Assembly: GCA_014871385.1 (NCBI GenBank)
Contig: CM026427.1
Location: 11,408,430 to 11,472,429, forward strand
Origin: Ceratodon purpureus
Taxonomy: Eukaryota; Streptophyta; Bryopsida; Pseudoditrichales; Ditrichaceae
DNA: 64,000 nucleotides
Direction: 5' to 3'
Shown piece by piece: positions 1 through 10,162 of this stretch. The position numbers and the translations under genes were made by a program. Numbering within the stretch: position 1 is the stretch's first letter; every line of letters begins with the position of its first letter. The notes below the pieces were generated by a model. That model saw nothing but the letters and a program-made list of their open reading frames with translations, did not search any database and had not been told where the DNA came from.

Positions 1-238
1 TGTGGTTGTTCGAGAATTCTGTTCTATAGCGAAAGCTCAAGAGCTCGAGAAGTCGGGTCTGATTGCTAGGCTTTATGTGCTGATGTTTATCATATGAAGA
101 TCGTCAGAATCTGTGATTAGGGAATGGGGCAATTTGCGGAGTTTTCTGCGTTGGTGGGTGGTTTTAAGAGATCGTGTTTTACGTACAGTCCATATCGAAG
201 CTTTGAGGTTTATGATGTAAGCCTGGTATGTGTTGCAG

Positions 239-1168
239 GCAGAAGGATCATTGAATGAGAATGCTGTCGCGAAGGTCACGAAGGTTCTTGAGGTAATCCT
301 GCCAAGTTATGCTACCTGTTTCAGAGAGGCGAGAGGAGTTTTATAAAGGAATATGTGTGATTTTTAGTAAGGGTTACTCCTTTTAGTTTTCCGAACCTGA
401 ATGACGAACTTCTTGTTTGTGTTCTAGGGAACTGAGGGTGTGAGCAAAATCAAGGTGTACGTTGAAGAAGGTGCTGCCACCGTTGAGGTAACTCCACCTG
501 CCTCCTGGCAATTGTTAAACTGAAACCGGGGTGTTTGCTACGTTGCTGTTCCGTTAATCCCAATCGGTGTCTTTTGGTTTTGCAATCTCTGGCAGCGTTT
601 AGACGAAGTTTGGGTGATCGAGCTCAAGACATACTAGACAATCATACTGTAGTTTGGTATTCCTTTTGTACTTACAATTGCCTGTTATCTACTCATCCCT
701 GAACAAGCTATTGCTTTATTACACCTTGCCAACGATTACTTTAGACAATACAGAAAATAATTTCAAGTATGGACGTTTCTGTTTAGAGAACTTCCTATGA
801 TAGGGTTTTAAACCTGATTTTCTCGGTTCCAGCCTGGTTTGTTGACAAAGTTGGGATGAATGACGCCAGACCTGGCTTTTTCGTAGAAAACATACATATC
901 ATCTCAGTGTTTAGAGAAGCTAGTGGTATCTGAAGATTTCATTTTGGAACAGACATATGAAACTTATAACTTGTATATGATTTTGCAGTTAGTCAAGCAG
1001 ACCAGTATTCAAGCAACAGGTGTTGCTTCGAGTTTGGTTGAAATCATCGAGCAGGCAGGGTTTAAGATGCAAGCGTTGAGCTTAGGCTTCGATGACGATG
1101 ATGCTGAGGATGATGATTACATCGACTACGATGCTTCTACAGGAGACGAGGAGGCCACTGCAGAGTAG
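239..1168 (+). CDS. HMA-like (heavy-metal-associated fold) protein, C-terminal exons; 5' end outside window
   Basis: Three exons join in phase 0: 239-292, 428-487 and 989-1168 (stop). Each is bounded by AG/GT; the introns are 135 and 501 bases. Together they encode the last 97 residues. The pattern (helix, GTEGVSKIKVYVEEGAATVE, then a helix with VASSLVEIIEQAGF) resembles the second half of an HMA ferredoxin-like fold, where GV..V.V......V and I...GF are the usual hallmarks. The metal-binding CxxC loop would be upstream and is not visible, so metal binding cannot be claimed. The tail is very acidic (DDDDAEDDDYIDYD), as in some plastid or nuclear HMA-like proteins. The family call is inference from pattern; the exon structure is well supported. 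The start codon is not in the window. Confidence 0.6.
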
Positions 1169-1782
1169 ATGTTGATTAGTCAATTATTCCCCCTTCTGAT
1201 CGCTGAACTCTCGGTCTTTCTTGCAGAGAGGACAAATTCTTCCTCGTCTCTAGGTAATAGTGAATGCACAGTAATGTGCACAACTCAATACTTGTTCAGA
1301 AAGTGAGCCCCTCGTATCTGGTGATTAAATTTAGGAGCTTTCAGGCTGGAAGGTCGATGTGCTCATGCTCACTCGAGTATAATCTCACTCTTTCCGAAAA
1401 GAATGTATACCTCGCAGGGTTACAGGAATTGCTCATAGAAATGGAAAACGTGTTTTTTGGCGATTTCTTAGTTTTTAATGAAGCTTGGTATGTGTTCTCA
1501 GATTTTACACTTTGTCGACTTTGGTTTGGTAGAGTCGTCCTTATGCTGGATTGGCTTACTAGTTGACGCAGTTGCAGTCCATATTCATTGACGTCAATGA
1601 GTTTGGTAGAATCGTCTTGGACTAATTTTAGTTGAGAGTACTTTAAACTTGCACAATCACAAGCTGCTTAGAATTCGGCATGCGTAGGTATACGGCAATA
1701 CTCTTTGTCAAACAACTGGGTGAGTCTTCTGAAGGCCCATGGTGTTGTAACATATTGCTATGACATTTCCGTTGGTTTGCTG
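1169..1782. other. 3' flank of the HMA-like gene
   Basis: Probably 3' UTR and downstream spacer. A 100-codon open frame at 1264-1566 has no homology I recognise and no splice context, so I do not call it a gene. Confidence 0.5.
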
Positions 1783-2900
1783 GCAAGACTAGTCATCTTC
1801 CCATTTTGACATATCAACAACTATACCAGTGCTGGGAGGGTAGGTTTTGTATACACCTGAAATGTAGTCTATGGCTGGACTCAGGGGGAACTCTTATGTG
1901 ACTGTTTTTTTGAGTGTGTGAAATTTAGAAACACTTCTGACGTATGAGAGTTGTTTTGTTTATAAATTATATTGATGATATATATTTGTGTTGAAAGAAA
2001 AAATGTGTTGAAGGACTAATAAATAATAAACAAAAAGTCAATTAGTCTAGTTCTTATATTCCTGAATCTTCAAACATGACTTAATTCTTACATTTATATA
2101 ACCATTATGATATAGTTCAAATACACTACACAAAAATAAACACAAAACCAAACATTAATGAGCCACATGATAAATCATCCACAACTATGATTTTTCATGA
2201 GGCATCTCTAAGATTTGGTGAATGCAGCAGTAAATTGTATACATATATAGTGAGCATAGAAGCAAATCACAAACAGTATGGGACATATCACTCCAGGACA
2301 CAAACAAAAGAAACATTCACAAATTGCATCAAGAATAGCAATTTCACTTGAATTGCAGTTTCTTGATGCATTTACTTGATGTATTTTGGTAATGCCGTGA
2401 TGTAATTTTGTGATAATATAGTTTATTGATGTAGTTTCGTGATGATGCAGTGAGTCACTTGATGTATTTTTGTGATATAGTTACTCGATACAATTTTTAG
2501 ATACAGTTTCTTGATGTAGTTTTGTGATGTAGTTTTGTGATGATGTAGTTATTCAATACATTTTTCAGATGTAATTATTTGATGCAATTTCTTATTGTAG
2601 TAACTTGATGGAGTTTCTTGAGGCAATTTTTGGATGCAATTTCTTAATGTAGTTACATGATGCACTACCTTGATGTTGTTAGCTGAAGTGGTTATTTGAC
2701 GGAGATTCTTAATTAAAAATAGCTGTTCAAGTAGTGTTTAATATAGTTAAATGGAATAACACCATTTTTTACTTATGTAGAGGGCATACATACCTTTCTG
2801 TTACATTTCATTAGCAAACAATAAAAAACCATTTAGATCACACATAGAGATACAAACACAAATAAACACATATGTAAATAGACACATATATCAAATATAT
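1783..2900 (+). repeat. Left arm of a long inverted repeat (partner 39775-42610)
   Basis: Read on the plus strand, this segment matches the reverse complement of 39775-42610. Aligned landmarks include the outer edge GCAAGACTAnTCATCTTCCC (1783 here; ends at 42610 there), the block ACCAGTGCTGGGAGGGTAGG, GTATACACCTGAAATGTAG, CAGTAAATTGTrhACATATATAG, GGGACATATyACT, and an inner block TCAAGTAGTGTTTAATATA followed by AGGGCATACATrCCTTTCTG. The match is diverged by substitutions and small indels. Order in the arm: about 560 bases of terminal segment, a 13-bp minisatellite, then an inner conserved block. No coding sequence is recognised. Confidence 0.85.
2340..2700 (+). repeat. Degenerate 13-bp minisatellite in left inverted arm
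   Basis: Repeated units of the form AGTTwCTTGATGy (for example CAGTTTCTTGATG, CATTTACTTGATG) run through this stretch. It is the complement of the clearer 13-bp array at 39935-40350. Units are more decayed here, with insertions that break the period. Confidence 0.75.
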
Positions 2901-3581
2901 AGATTGGACACACTAATATAAATAATTTTTTTTTGTGTACACTGAAAAAAATTGTAGTCAATATTTCATAATAGAAAACATTGTTTCCATCAGTTTAAAT
3001 CTTTTAACATGATATTAATAAAAAATATTTTTTTGAAGGAAAAATATTCATATGTAGAATTAAGAGTGAGAACATCAAATTAATTTTAGTTTAATAATGG
3101 AATGAATAATTAAACATCACATTGGGCAAAAATTCACTAAGCCTGAAATAACAACATAACCTTAGGCTAAAATAACAACACAACCTTCTCTTGTTATATC
3201 ATAGGCCATGACCTACAATATTTGATTCGAACCATTCATGAACTGGGCAACATGGATATTAAAAGAATCCTGTATGACTACCAAGTTTTTAATGACACTA
3301 GTCTATTAAAAAAAAAACAATTCATAATTCTTAAACTAAGAAATGAGGGCAAATGAATTGCATGTCTTTCATGCGTTGTTACCAGTTATCCTTGTATCTT
3401 GCCAAGAGCTCTGATCATGCTTGATCGGTCGCTAACTTGGTGAAAGACTTGAATCCGTAGAAGTCAACCCCACTTGGTGCACGGAAGATAGACAAGGATG
3501 CTTCCAAACTTGGCTCTTGAAATTTGGGAATAGTGATGGACGTAGTGTAATATTAATGCGGAAGTCGAGAATACAAACAAG
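2901..3581. other. AT-rich spacer before the retrotransposon
   Basis: AT-rich DNA with short homopolymers. I see no gene or RNA. The last 5 bases (3582-3586) are the target duplication of the adjoining LTR element. Confidence 0.5.
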
Positions 3582-3586
3582 GAATT

Positions 3587-4101
3587 TGTCAGGGACACGA
3601 GAAGACAAGCTACAAGAAAGACTCGAACTAGAAGAGGAACTCTGGATATAGCTTGATCAGGACTTAGATTAACCAAGAAGAGTACACAACAACACCAAGA
3701 GGTGTAAGCTAGAGCTCCAAGAGATGCGTTGTCGAGACTGAGGTTGCCCTTAGCCTCGACTCCTATTTATACTAGCTCAAAAGAAGGTTCTCTAGAACCT
3801 TCCACAACTTAAGACCTTCTAAGACCTTCTATAAACTTCCAGGAGCTTCCAGGAACTTCCAGGAGTTTCCAGGAACTTCCAAGAGCTTCCAGGAACTTCC
3901 AGGAGCTTCCAGGAACTTCCAGGAGCTTCCAAGAACTTCCAGAAACTTCCAGGAACTTCCAGGAGCTTCCAGAAGCTTCTAGGAACTTCCAGGAGCTTCC
4001 AGGAGCTCCGAGGAGCTTCCAGAAACTTCCAGGAGTTTCTAAGAACTTCTAGATCCTTCCAGAGTCTTCCTAAGTTGTTTCCTGAGTACGTGGCCGTGAC
4101 A
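3587..4101 (-). repeat. 3' LTR of the gypsy element
   Basis: 515 bases, TGTCA...TGACA as read on the plus strand, paired with 8958-9502. Contains a TATA box on the minus strand (TATAAATA, complement of the TATTTATA in the 3767-3776 region), and an array of ~10-base TTCCAGGAGC/TTCCAGGAAC units at about 3835-4050. Confidence 0.95.
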
Positions 4102-4115
4102 TCACCCCTCCTTTA
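4102..4115 (-). other. Polypurine tract
   Basis: The minus strand reads AAAGGAGGGGTGA immediately upstream of the 3' LTR, the expected site for plus-strand DNA priming during reverse transcription. Confidence 0.8.
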
Positions 4116-4249
4116 GCTTCGAGGTCTCCGAGAAGCTTAGAACACGATCACCTTCAAAATCGTAAGAAATCGAACAGTTGGCGCATAGTCTCTGCAATGT
4201 ATTCCAACTGTCTTGCTCGAGGTAGATGACTCATGGGTCCTTGCAGCCA

Positions 4250-4504
4250 TCAATAGTGCCCAGCGCCTTCGACTTGTGACCATGCTTGAACCTCCGTAGC
4301 TTCGTTATGAAAACGTCCTGCAAATATGCCCTCAGGACGGCCTTCTCCGGCAGGTTCAACTTCTAACACCAATACAAATGATCTGCTGCTTGGTATCCTC
4401 TGACGCCTTCTAGGTTCGGTTGACTCTTCATCTCGAGGATGTCGACGTGATCCGCTAGGCTGAGAAAGTACAGCTAATGTAGTATCTACTTCTTCGTTAT
4501 CCAT
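4250..4504 (-). CDS. Small open frame in the 3' non-coding part of the gypsy element
   Basis: 84 codons with an ATG start, between the end of the polyprotein and the purine tract. The product is charged (HPRDEESTEPRRRQR) and resembles nothing I know. It could be an extra element-encoded peptide or chance. Confidence 0.25.
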   Translation of the reverse strand: MDNEEVDTTLAVLSQPSGSRRHPRDEESTEPRRRQRIPSSRSFVLVLEVEPAGEGRPEGIFAGRFHNEATEVQAWSQVEGAGHY

Positions 4505-4628
4505 GTCTAGAAGTACTCGTGAATTTCATATGGTTACAGGAAATCAAACAAACAGCACACGTAGTTGTGTCTTTTGCATACTAAAACTCTATCTTTTATA
4601 CCTATACAATAAGCATTTTCGTGAAGTT

Positions 4629-5120
4629 TCATCCACAATGTGGTTTTGGCTTTTCAGGATATCGTTGATGAAATTCCTGTACCTTTAGCGGCGCATTTGC
4701 CAAGTTTGCGGCTGGCTCCCACGTTCGTTCACTAATGTCATATCCTCTCCAATGGATAAGATATTGTAACTTTCCCCTTCTCCTCCGCGAATCAAGGACC
4801 TCCTCCACTTCATATTCTTCATGATTTTCTACTTCAACAGAGGGCAAAGATGGTTGTAATCGTCCCGAGATAGTAGACTCTTTATATGATTCTAGAAGAG
4901 AGACATGGAAAACTGGATGTACCTTCATGGAAGCAGGTAACTCCAACCTATACGCAACTGGGTTGATTTTCTCTTGAATACAGAATGGACCAAGTCGCCT
5001 ATAGTCCAATTTGTCGCAGGGCCAACTAGTCTTGATGTTTCGCCGAAGAAGCCACACCTTATCACCAACATGAAAAACAAGAGATTCCTTTCGAAGCCAG
5101 TCTGCAGAAGTCTTATACAA
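4629..5120 (-). pseudogene. Gypsy integrase C-terminus and chromodomain (fragment of pol)
   Basis: Follows the integrase core in frame after a nonsense codon (TAA at 5121-5123). The segment starts with the integrase C-terminal barrel (VGDKVWLLRRNIKT, LGPFCIQEKINPVAYRLELP, VHPVFHVSLL) and ends with a chromodomain (EYEVEEVLDSRRRRGKLQYL followed by HWRGY, TWEPAANL). Chromodomains on integrase steer chromoviruses to heterochromatin marks. The stop at 4629 is the natural end of the polyprotein. Confidence 0.9.
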
Positions 5121-5123
5121 ATC

Positions 5124-6101
5124 TTAGGCTTGTTGTAACTGCATCTTCAGAATAGCTTGAATTTCTGATAAATGTTTGGCAAGATTTTCAGCTGCTGAAT
5201 TCTTGTCACCGGTGGACGCCAACATATCAAGTTTTGGATGATAACCATAATTGGCATAGAACGGAGTTTGCTGAGTTGACGCGTGAATAGAATTGTTGTA
5301 AGCAAACTCCGCCAATGATAAATACGATGTCCACTTGTCTTGCTGATAATTGATTGTACATCGTAGATATTGCTCCAACACTTGATTAACGCGTTCCGTC
5401 TGGCCATCAGTTTGAGGACGAAAAGCAGAAGAGAGCTTGATGTCGACCTTCAATATCTCAAATAGCGATCTCCAAATTCTAGATATAAATTGGAGTCCCC
5501 GATCAGAAATAATATCATCTGGCAAGCCATGATACCGATATATGTTGTCAAGAAAGAGTTTTGCAGTCTCTTCACCAGAAATAGACTTCCTACATGGAAT
5601 AAAGTGCGCCATCTTCGTCAACCGGTCTACCACAACACAAATGGCGTCAAAAGTAGCTGATGGCGGCAAATCTGTGATGAAGTCCATCGAAACAGATGAC
5701 CACGGCCGTTGGGGAATCGGCAATGGTTGCAAGAGCCCATAAGGTCGATGCCGAGGATTCTTTGACCTTGAACATGTATCGCAAGATAATACAAAGTCTT
5801 TGACGGCCTTCCACATTTGTAGCCACCAAAAATCTCGAGAAACAAGCTCCAATGTCTTGTTAAAGCCAAAATGTCCCGCTGTAGGAAAGTCGTGGCGAGA
5901 CTGAAGCACGCGGAGTCGGAGTGGCCCTTCCGGAATATACACACGATCTTCAAAGTACAACAAGAGTTCTTCATGAATCTCGTAGTTGATCTCGGTCGCC
6001 GAAAATTTCCTTGAATAAAATGCAATAGGATGAAGTTTTCCATCTTCTCCCATTTGCGAGAGCACTGCTCCTAGTGCAAAATCAGAGGCGTCCGACTCCA
6101 T
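5124..6101 (-). pseudogene. Gypsy RNase H and integrase (fragment of pol)
   Basis: Begins in RNase H (ESDASDFALGAVLSQ), then the integrase HHCC zinc finger (HFGFNKT, CDTCSRSK), then the catalytic core with its D,D,E triad visible in MDFITDLP, SDRGLQFIS and TDGQTERVN. The upstream connection to the reverse transcriptase frame is broken by a TAG at 6196-6198 and by a one-base frameshift near 6125. It ends at a TAA (5121-5123) where neighbours would have a sense codon. RNase H looks shortened compared with family members. Confidence 0.9.
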
Positions 6102-6195
6102 ATAAAACGCCTTTGTAAAGTCAGGCCCGTACTAAGATTGGAGCTGTAGTAAACGCAACCTTCAAATCTTCAAATGCCTTCTGTGCTGCAGGTGT

Positions 6196-7659
6196 CTACT
6201 CCAACTTGTCCTTACATGTCAACCGGGTCAAGGGGGCCTCAACTTGTGAATAATTCTTGATGAATATCCGATAAAAGTTAGCAAAACCAAGGAAACATTG
6301 CACATCGCGTACTGTTTTTGGTGACGCCCAGTCTGTCACTGCTTGAACTTTCTTCGGATCCATCATAAGGCCTTCGCTAGATATGATATATCCAAGAAAT
6401 TCAACCTTAGGTTGGTGGAATGCGCATTTCTCTACCTTGGCATATAAGCCCTTTTCTCGCAGCTTTTGTAATACCAGCTTTACGTGCTCTTCATGTTCTT
6501 CGACGTCCTTGGAGTAGATCAGAATGTCGTCTAAATAGCAAACAACGAATCTATCCAGATATTCTCGAAAAACATCATTCATTAAATGCTGGAAGATGGC
6601 CGGCGCATTGGTCAATCCAAACGGCATGACATTATACTCAAAATACCCATACCTTGTGCGAAATGCAGTCTTCCACTCGTCTCCTTCTTTTATCCGCACA
6701 AGATTATAGGCTCCACGGAGATCTATCTTTGTATAGATCTTGGCTTGGCCGAGCTGGTCCAAGAGTCCCGATATTAGTGGCAACGGATAACGATTCTTCA
6801 CGGTGACCTTGTTCAGACCTCGATAATCCACACACAATCGTAACGAGCCATCCTTCTTCTTTACAAAGAGTATAGGTGCCCCTGCTGGAGACTTGGAATG
6901 TCGAATAAAATTCTTCGCAAGATTCTCGTCAATATACTCTCTCAAAGTCGTCAGGTCGTTCTGTGACAAGTTGTATATTGGGCCGAAAGGTGGTTGTGCT
7001 CCATCTTGAAGATCTATGGCGCAATCATATGGTCTATGCTCCGGTAGTATGTCCGCATTCTTCTTTTCAAATACGTCTTGAAATTGCTTGTATCGCTTCG
7101 GAATAGTTGTAGGCGGTAATTCTTCTTGAATAGGTGTTGCATAGATAATAAGCGGTGTATCCTCCTTCGCCATCTTCATGAAGGCCTTTGCTCCAACTAG
7201 CAAAGGTTTACTACTCGTAGTCCTTTGGCATTCCTCCGGCTGCTGAGGTTTTCTCGAGAATGATATAGTACGAGAAAACCAATCTATGTCCGGGTTATAC
7301 GTTTCCAGCCAAGATATCCCAAAAACAACAGGATGGGAGGGACTATTGATTATGTTAAATATAATCCTACTACTATGACCCTGCATTGCTACGTCTATAG
7401 GTATGGTCTCATAAGCGACAACTATAGGTCGTCCGTCTATCACCTCTCCTTGTACACGGTTAGGCTTTTGCTGAAGCGTGATCTTATGAAGTTTTGCAAA
7501 AGCCATATCCATGAAACAAGCAGATGCTCCAGAGTCCAATAAACTAATAGTCTTTATGTTTTCACGTCCGACAGAAATAGGTATTGTAAAAGATCGAGAA
7601 GGTTGGGAAGAGAGGTAAGGACCTTGATGTTTTGGTGGTGTTGGGAGGTCCAGTCGCAC
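6196..7659 (-). pseudogene. Gypsy protease and reverse transcriptase (fragment of pol)
   Basis: Residues ~40-45 carry the aspartic protease motif LLDSGASA. The reverse transcriptase follows with LRLCVDYRGLN, FGLTNAPAIFQ and the catalytic YLDDILIYS. This frame differs from the gag frame upstream (7674-8684), so either a programmed gag-pol frameshift or a mutation lies at about 7660-7680; most plant chromoviruses have one continuous frame, which favours mutation. The listed 5' end is a GTG in an open stretch, not a real start. It ends at an in-frame TAG. Confidence 0.92.
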
Positions 7660-7673
7660 GGCCCCTACTGTGA

Positions 7674-8684
7674 CTAGCCATCCTTGTTTTCCAAAATTGT
7701 GGCGCTTCTAATCTTTGTCACGGGTAATTTCCGCTTCTTTGGACAGCTGCCGGCTTTATGTCCAGGTTCTCCACAATACAGACATATATTCTCTTCAAAT
7801 CTTTGTTTCTTCTCTTCCGGTGTCAATGGCTTGAAGCGTGTCGCGTCGATCTGCATATCTTCTACGCCTTGATATGAATCATGAACCTTCGTTAAGGTAG
7901 TATGTGCGCTTTGTCTTGAGGAACTTGAAGAACGCCGATCTTGATATCGCTGAAAGAGCCGATTATTACATTTTACGGCCTGTCTGATAGCTTCATCAAG
8001 CGTGCAGGGATCAGGAAAATTTAGCAACAAGTCCTTCACGTCATCCCTCAAACCTCGATAAAACTGGTCCATTAATGCTTGTTCGTCCCAGTTGATATCT
8101 GCAGCGAGTTGTCAGTATTCAGAAGCATATACAGATACAGAGCGCGACCCTTGTTGTAAGGCGTAGATCTTGTTTAACGCCACTCGAGCCTTGTCATGTT
8201 CTCCAAACGCCTCTGTTAATGCCGCGATAAAAGTCTCAAAATTGGTCAAAATAGGTGATCTTTGTTCAAAATGAACAGCAAACGAAGAAAGAGCTGATCC
8301 TGTCAGCAAGGTTCCAACTAATCCAACTTTTGATTCTTCGGTGGGATATCTCTCTGATTGCAGCATCGTTATGACTTGGACTTGATTGATGAATCCTCTG
8401 AACTTGGATCGCGTTCCATCAAACTTCTCCGGCATGCTTACTCGAGGCTCCTTACGTTGTTGAATGTGTAGAGTGTTTTGCCGAATAACAGGTGGAACAA
8501 CCTCCTCTGGTACAGACGTAAATGGGTGATGAGCTGTAGTCGACATTGCTCCAGAGCTTGAGTTGTTGTGAGCAACGCCTTCTACGTCCGTGAGTCTCGT
8601 GGATAACGCGTTTATAGCGTTCATAAGGGCGTCAAACCTAGTTTCAAAAGACTCGATCATACTAATATCTTGACCTCCAGTCAT
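7674..8684 (-). pseudogene. Gypsy gag, interrupted by one nonsense codon
   Basis: The likeliest start is the ATG at 8684 (MTGGQDISMIESFETRFDAL); an upstream ATG at 8807 would run through the leader repeats. The capsid-like region is followed by one CCHC nucleocapsid knuckle (CLYCGEPGHKAGSC). A TGA at 8112-8114 splits the frame, which then continues in the same phase to 7674. The break shows the copy cannot make full gag without readthrough. Confidence 0.88.
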
Positions 8685-8741
8685 TGCTATATAGATAAGA
8701 CGATTTGAGCAGATAACTAGGTCAAGCGCCGATTTAGAGGT

Positions 8742-8902
8742 GGGTAATCCAAGCCCTCTAAAATAGCTTTGAATTCTCCAAGAAGGGGGTAATTCGCACA
8801 CATACAAGAAGATTCAAAGCTGAACGAAATATCAGCTTGAGAGAGGGTAATCCGCAACTCTCAAGACGCCAACAGTCCTTCAAGCAAGAGGGGTAATCCA
8901 CG
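8742..8902. repeat. Four GGGTAATyC motifs in the gypsy leader
   Basis: Motif GGGTAATCC/GGGTAATTC at about 8742, 8788, 8845 and 8891, spaced about 46-57 bases, mostly followed by rCrCA-like bases and preceded by GAGG or AGGG. It lies between the 5' LTR and gag. Function unknown; position would suit RNA packaging or dimerisation signals. Confidence 0.6.
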
Positions 8903-8931
8903 CTCTAGCAAGAAAGCCTTAGCTCTGATAT

Positions 8932-8940
8932 TTGCAAGTA
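8932..8940 (-). other. Candidate primer-binding site
   Basis: The minus strand reads TATCAGAGC, nine bases of the usual plant initiator-Met tRNA primer-binding site (TGGTATCAGAGC). It is 17 bases inside the 5' LTR boundary, farther than the usual 0-5 bases, so the call is tentative. Confidence 0.4.
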
Positions 8941-8957
8941 AGGCAGTCTCGACAAAC

Positions 8958-9502
8958 TGTCAGGGACACGAGAAGACAAGCTACAAGAAAGACTCGAATT
9001 AGAAGAGGAACTCTGGATATAGCTTGAACAGGACTTAGATTAACCAAGAAGAGTACACAACAACACCAAGAGGTGTAAGCTAGAGCTCCAAGAGATGCGT
9101 TGTCGAGACTGAGGTTGCCCTCAGCCTCGACTCCTATTTATACTAGCTCTAAAGAAGGTTCTCTAGAACCTTCCACAACTTAAGACCTTCTAAGACCTTC
9201 TATGAACTTCCAGGAGCTTCTAGGAACTTCCAGGAGTTTCCAAGAACTTCCAAGAGCTTCCAGGAACTTCCAGGAACTTCTAGGAGCTTCCTGAAGCTTC
9301 CAAGAACTTCCAGGAACTTCCATGAGCTTCCAGAAGCTTCCAGGAGTTTCTAGGAACTTCCAAGAGCTTCCAGGAACTTCCAGGAGCTTCCAGGAACTTC
9401 CAGGAGCTTCCAGGAACTTCCAAAAGCTTCCAGGAGTTTCTAGGAACTTCTAGATCCTTCCAGAGTCTACCTAAGTTGTTTCCTGAGGACGTGGCCGTGA
9501 CA
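8958..9502 (-). repeat. 5' LTR of the gypsy element
   Basis: 545 bases, TGTCA...TGACA. Same TATA box (minus-strand TATAAATA) and the same ~10-base array (about 9200-9460) as the other LTR; extra array units explain the greater length. Just upstream of the TATA on the minus strand is GGAAGGTTCTAGAGAACCTT, which resembles a heat-shock element (GAAnnTTCnnGA). Confidence 0.95.
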
Positions 9503-9532
9503 GAATTACTTTGAGTTACTCTATTTGGAGGT

Positions 9533-9625
9533 CAAAAGAAGCTTGACTACTCCTGTAATTGGAAAAGAGATTTGAGAGAGGTGTAGAGCCCTCATAGAAC
9601 TAAGGTTACAAATCACACAAGCCCA
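9533..9625 (-). repeat. Dispersed repeat copy 1 (partner 28400-28515)
   Basis: The shared blocks TTTGGAGGTCAAAAGAAGCT, AGAGAGGTGTA and AGCCCTCATA occur here and, inverted, at 28400-28515. About 90 bases align with small gaps. The gypsy element inserted 26 bases to its left. Confidence 0.75.
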
Positions 9626-9689
9626 TTGCCGCTTTATATACCCGTACCCCGGTGTAACTTGGCAAATACACTTGAATGTCATCTGACCA

Positions 9690-9885
9690 TGGTGCCCGTT
9701 TCCGATTACCTGTATTAGATATCCCATATATAGTTCCAAGGACTTTGTGAATTAGTGTGCATAGTCAATAGAGGTGATGAAGGAATTTGGTGCCCGTTTC
9801 CGATTACCTGTATTAGATATCCCATATATAGTTCCAAGGACTTTGTGAATTAGTGTGCATAGTCAATAGAGGTGATGAAGGAATT
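9690..9885. repeat. Perfect 98-bp tandem duplication
   Basis: 9690-9787 and 9788-9885 are identical as read, both starting TGGTGCCCGTTTCC and ending GATGAAGGAATT. Lack of any difference implies a very recent duplication (or an assembly artefact). Confidence 0.92.
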
Positions 9886-10035
9886 ATATCAATTTCCATA
9901 AGAAGATAAAATAAAACCTCATGTCCTTGAAACAGGCTTAGCCGATTGGAACTAAACAAAAACCCACATCTTTTGTTCAACCACCATGTAAGTTTCAAAT
10001 GTTTCCAAAGACGTAGAAAAATTATGCTCATAGTC

Positions 10036-10162
10036 ATATTGATCAGATTGACCAATCTTGTTCGTATTGGCTGCTACACTAATCAAATCAAGAGAAAAAA
10101 TGAACTAAAATCACACTATTTGAGCGACTAAAACAATCAGGATTGGCCAATTTAATGAATAT
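10036..10162 (-). mobile_element. MITE family A, copy 1
   Basis: About 127 bases with imperfect 25-base inverted ends (ATATTsATyArATTGrCCAAT consensus). The inner block TTTGATTAGTGT...CGCTCAAATAGTGTGATTT matches copies at 34165-34291 and 34788-34928. Copy 1 is inverted relative to the others. No clear target duplication and no coding capacity. Confidence 0.8.

Larger units (their letters stand above)
3587..9502 (-). mobile_element. Ty3/gypsy chromovirus LTR retrotransposon, complete structure, mutated coding region
   Basis: The element runs on the minus strand. Two near-identical LTRs start TGTCA and end TGACA (3' LTR 3587-4101, 5' LTR 8958-9502) and are flanked by the perfect 5-bp duplication GAATT (3582-3586 and 9503-9507). 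Inside, in element order: a leader with short repeats, gag with a CCHC knuckle, aspartic protease, reverse transcriptase, RNase H, integrase and a C-terminal chromodomain. The order RT-RNaseH-INT plus chromodomain marks a Ty3/gypsy chromovirus. A purine tract lies directly before the 3' LTR. The LTRs differ at five positions in the first ~250 bases plus array-length changes, so insertion is fairly recent. In-frame stops and frameshifts make it non-autonomous as it stands. Confidence 0.95.

Noticed and set aside
1264-1566. 100-codon frame after the HMA-like stop
   Set aside because: Lies in the likely 3' UTR and has no recognisable features.
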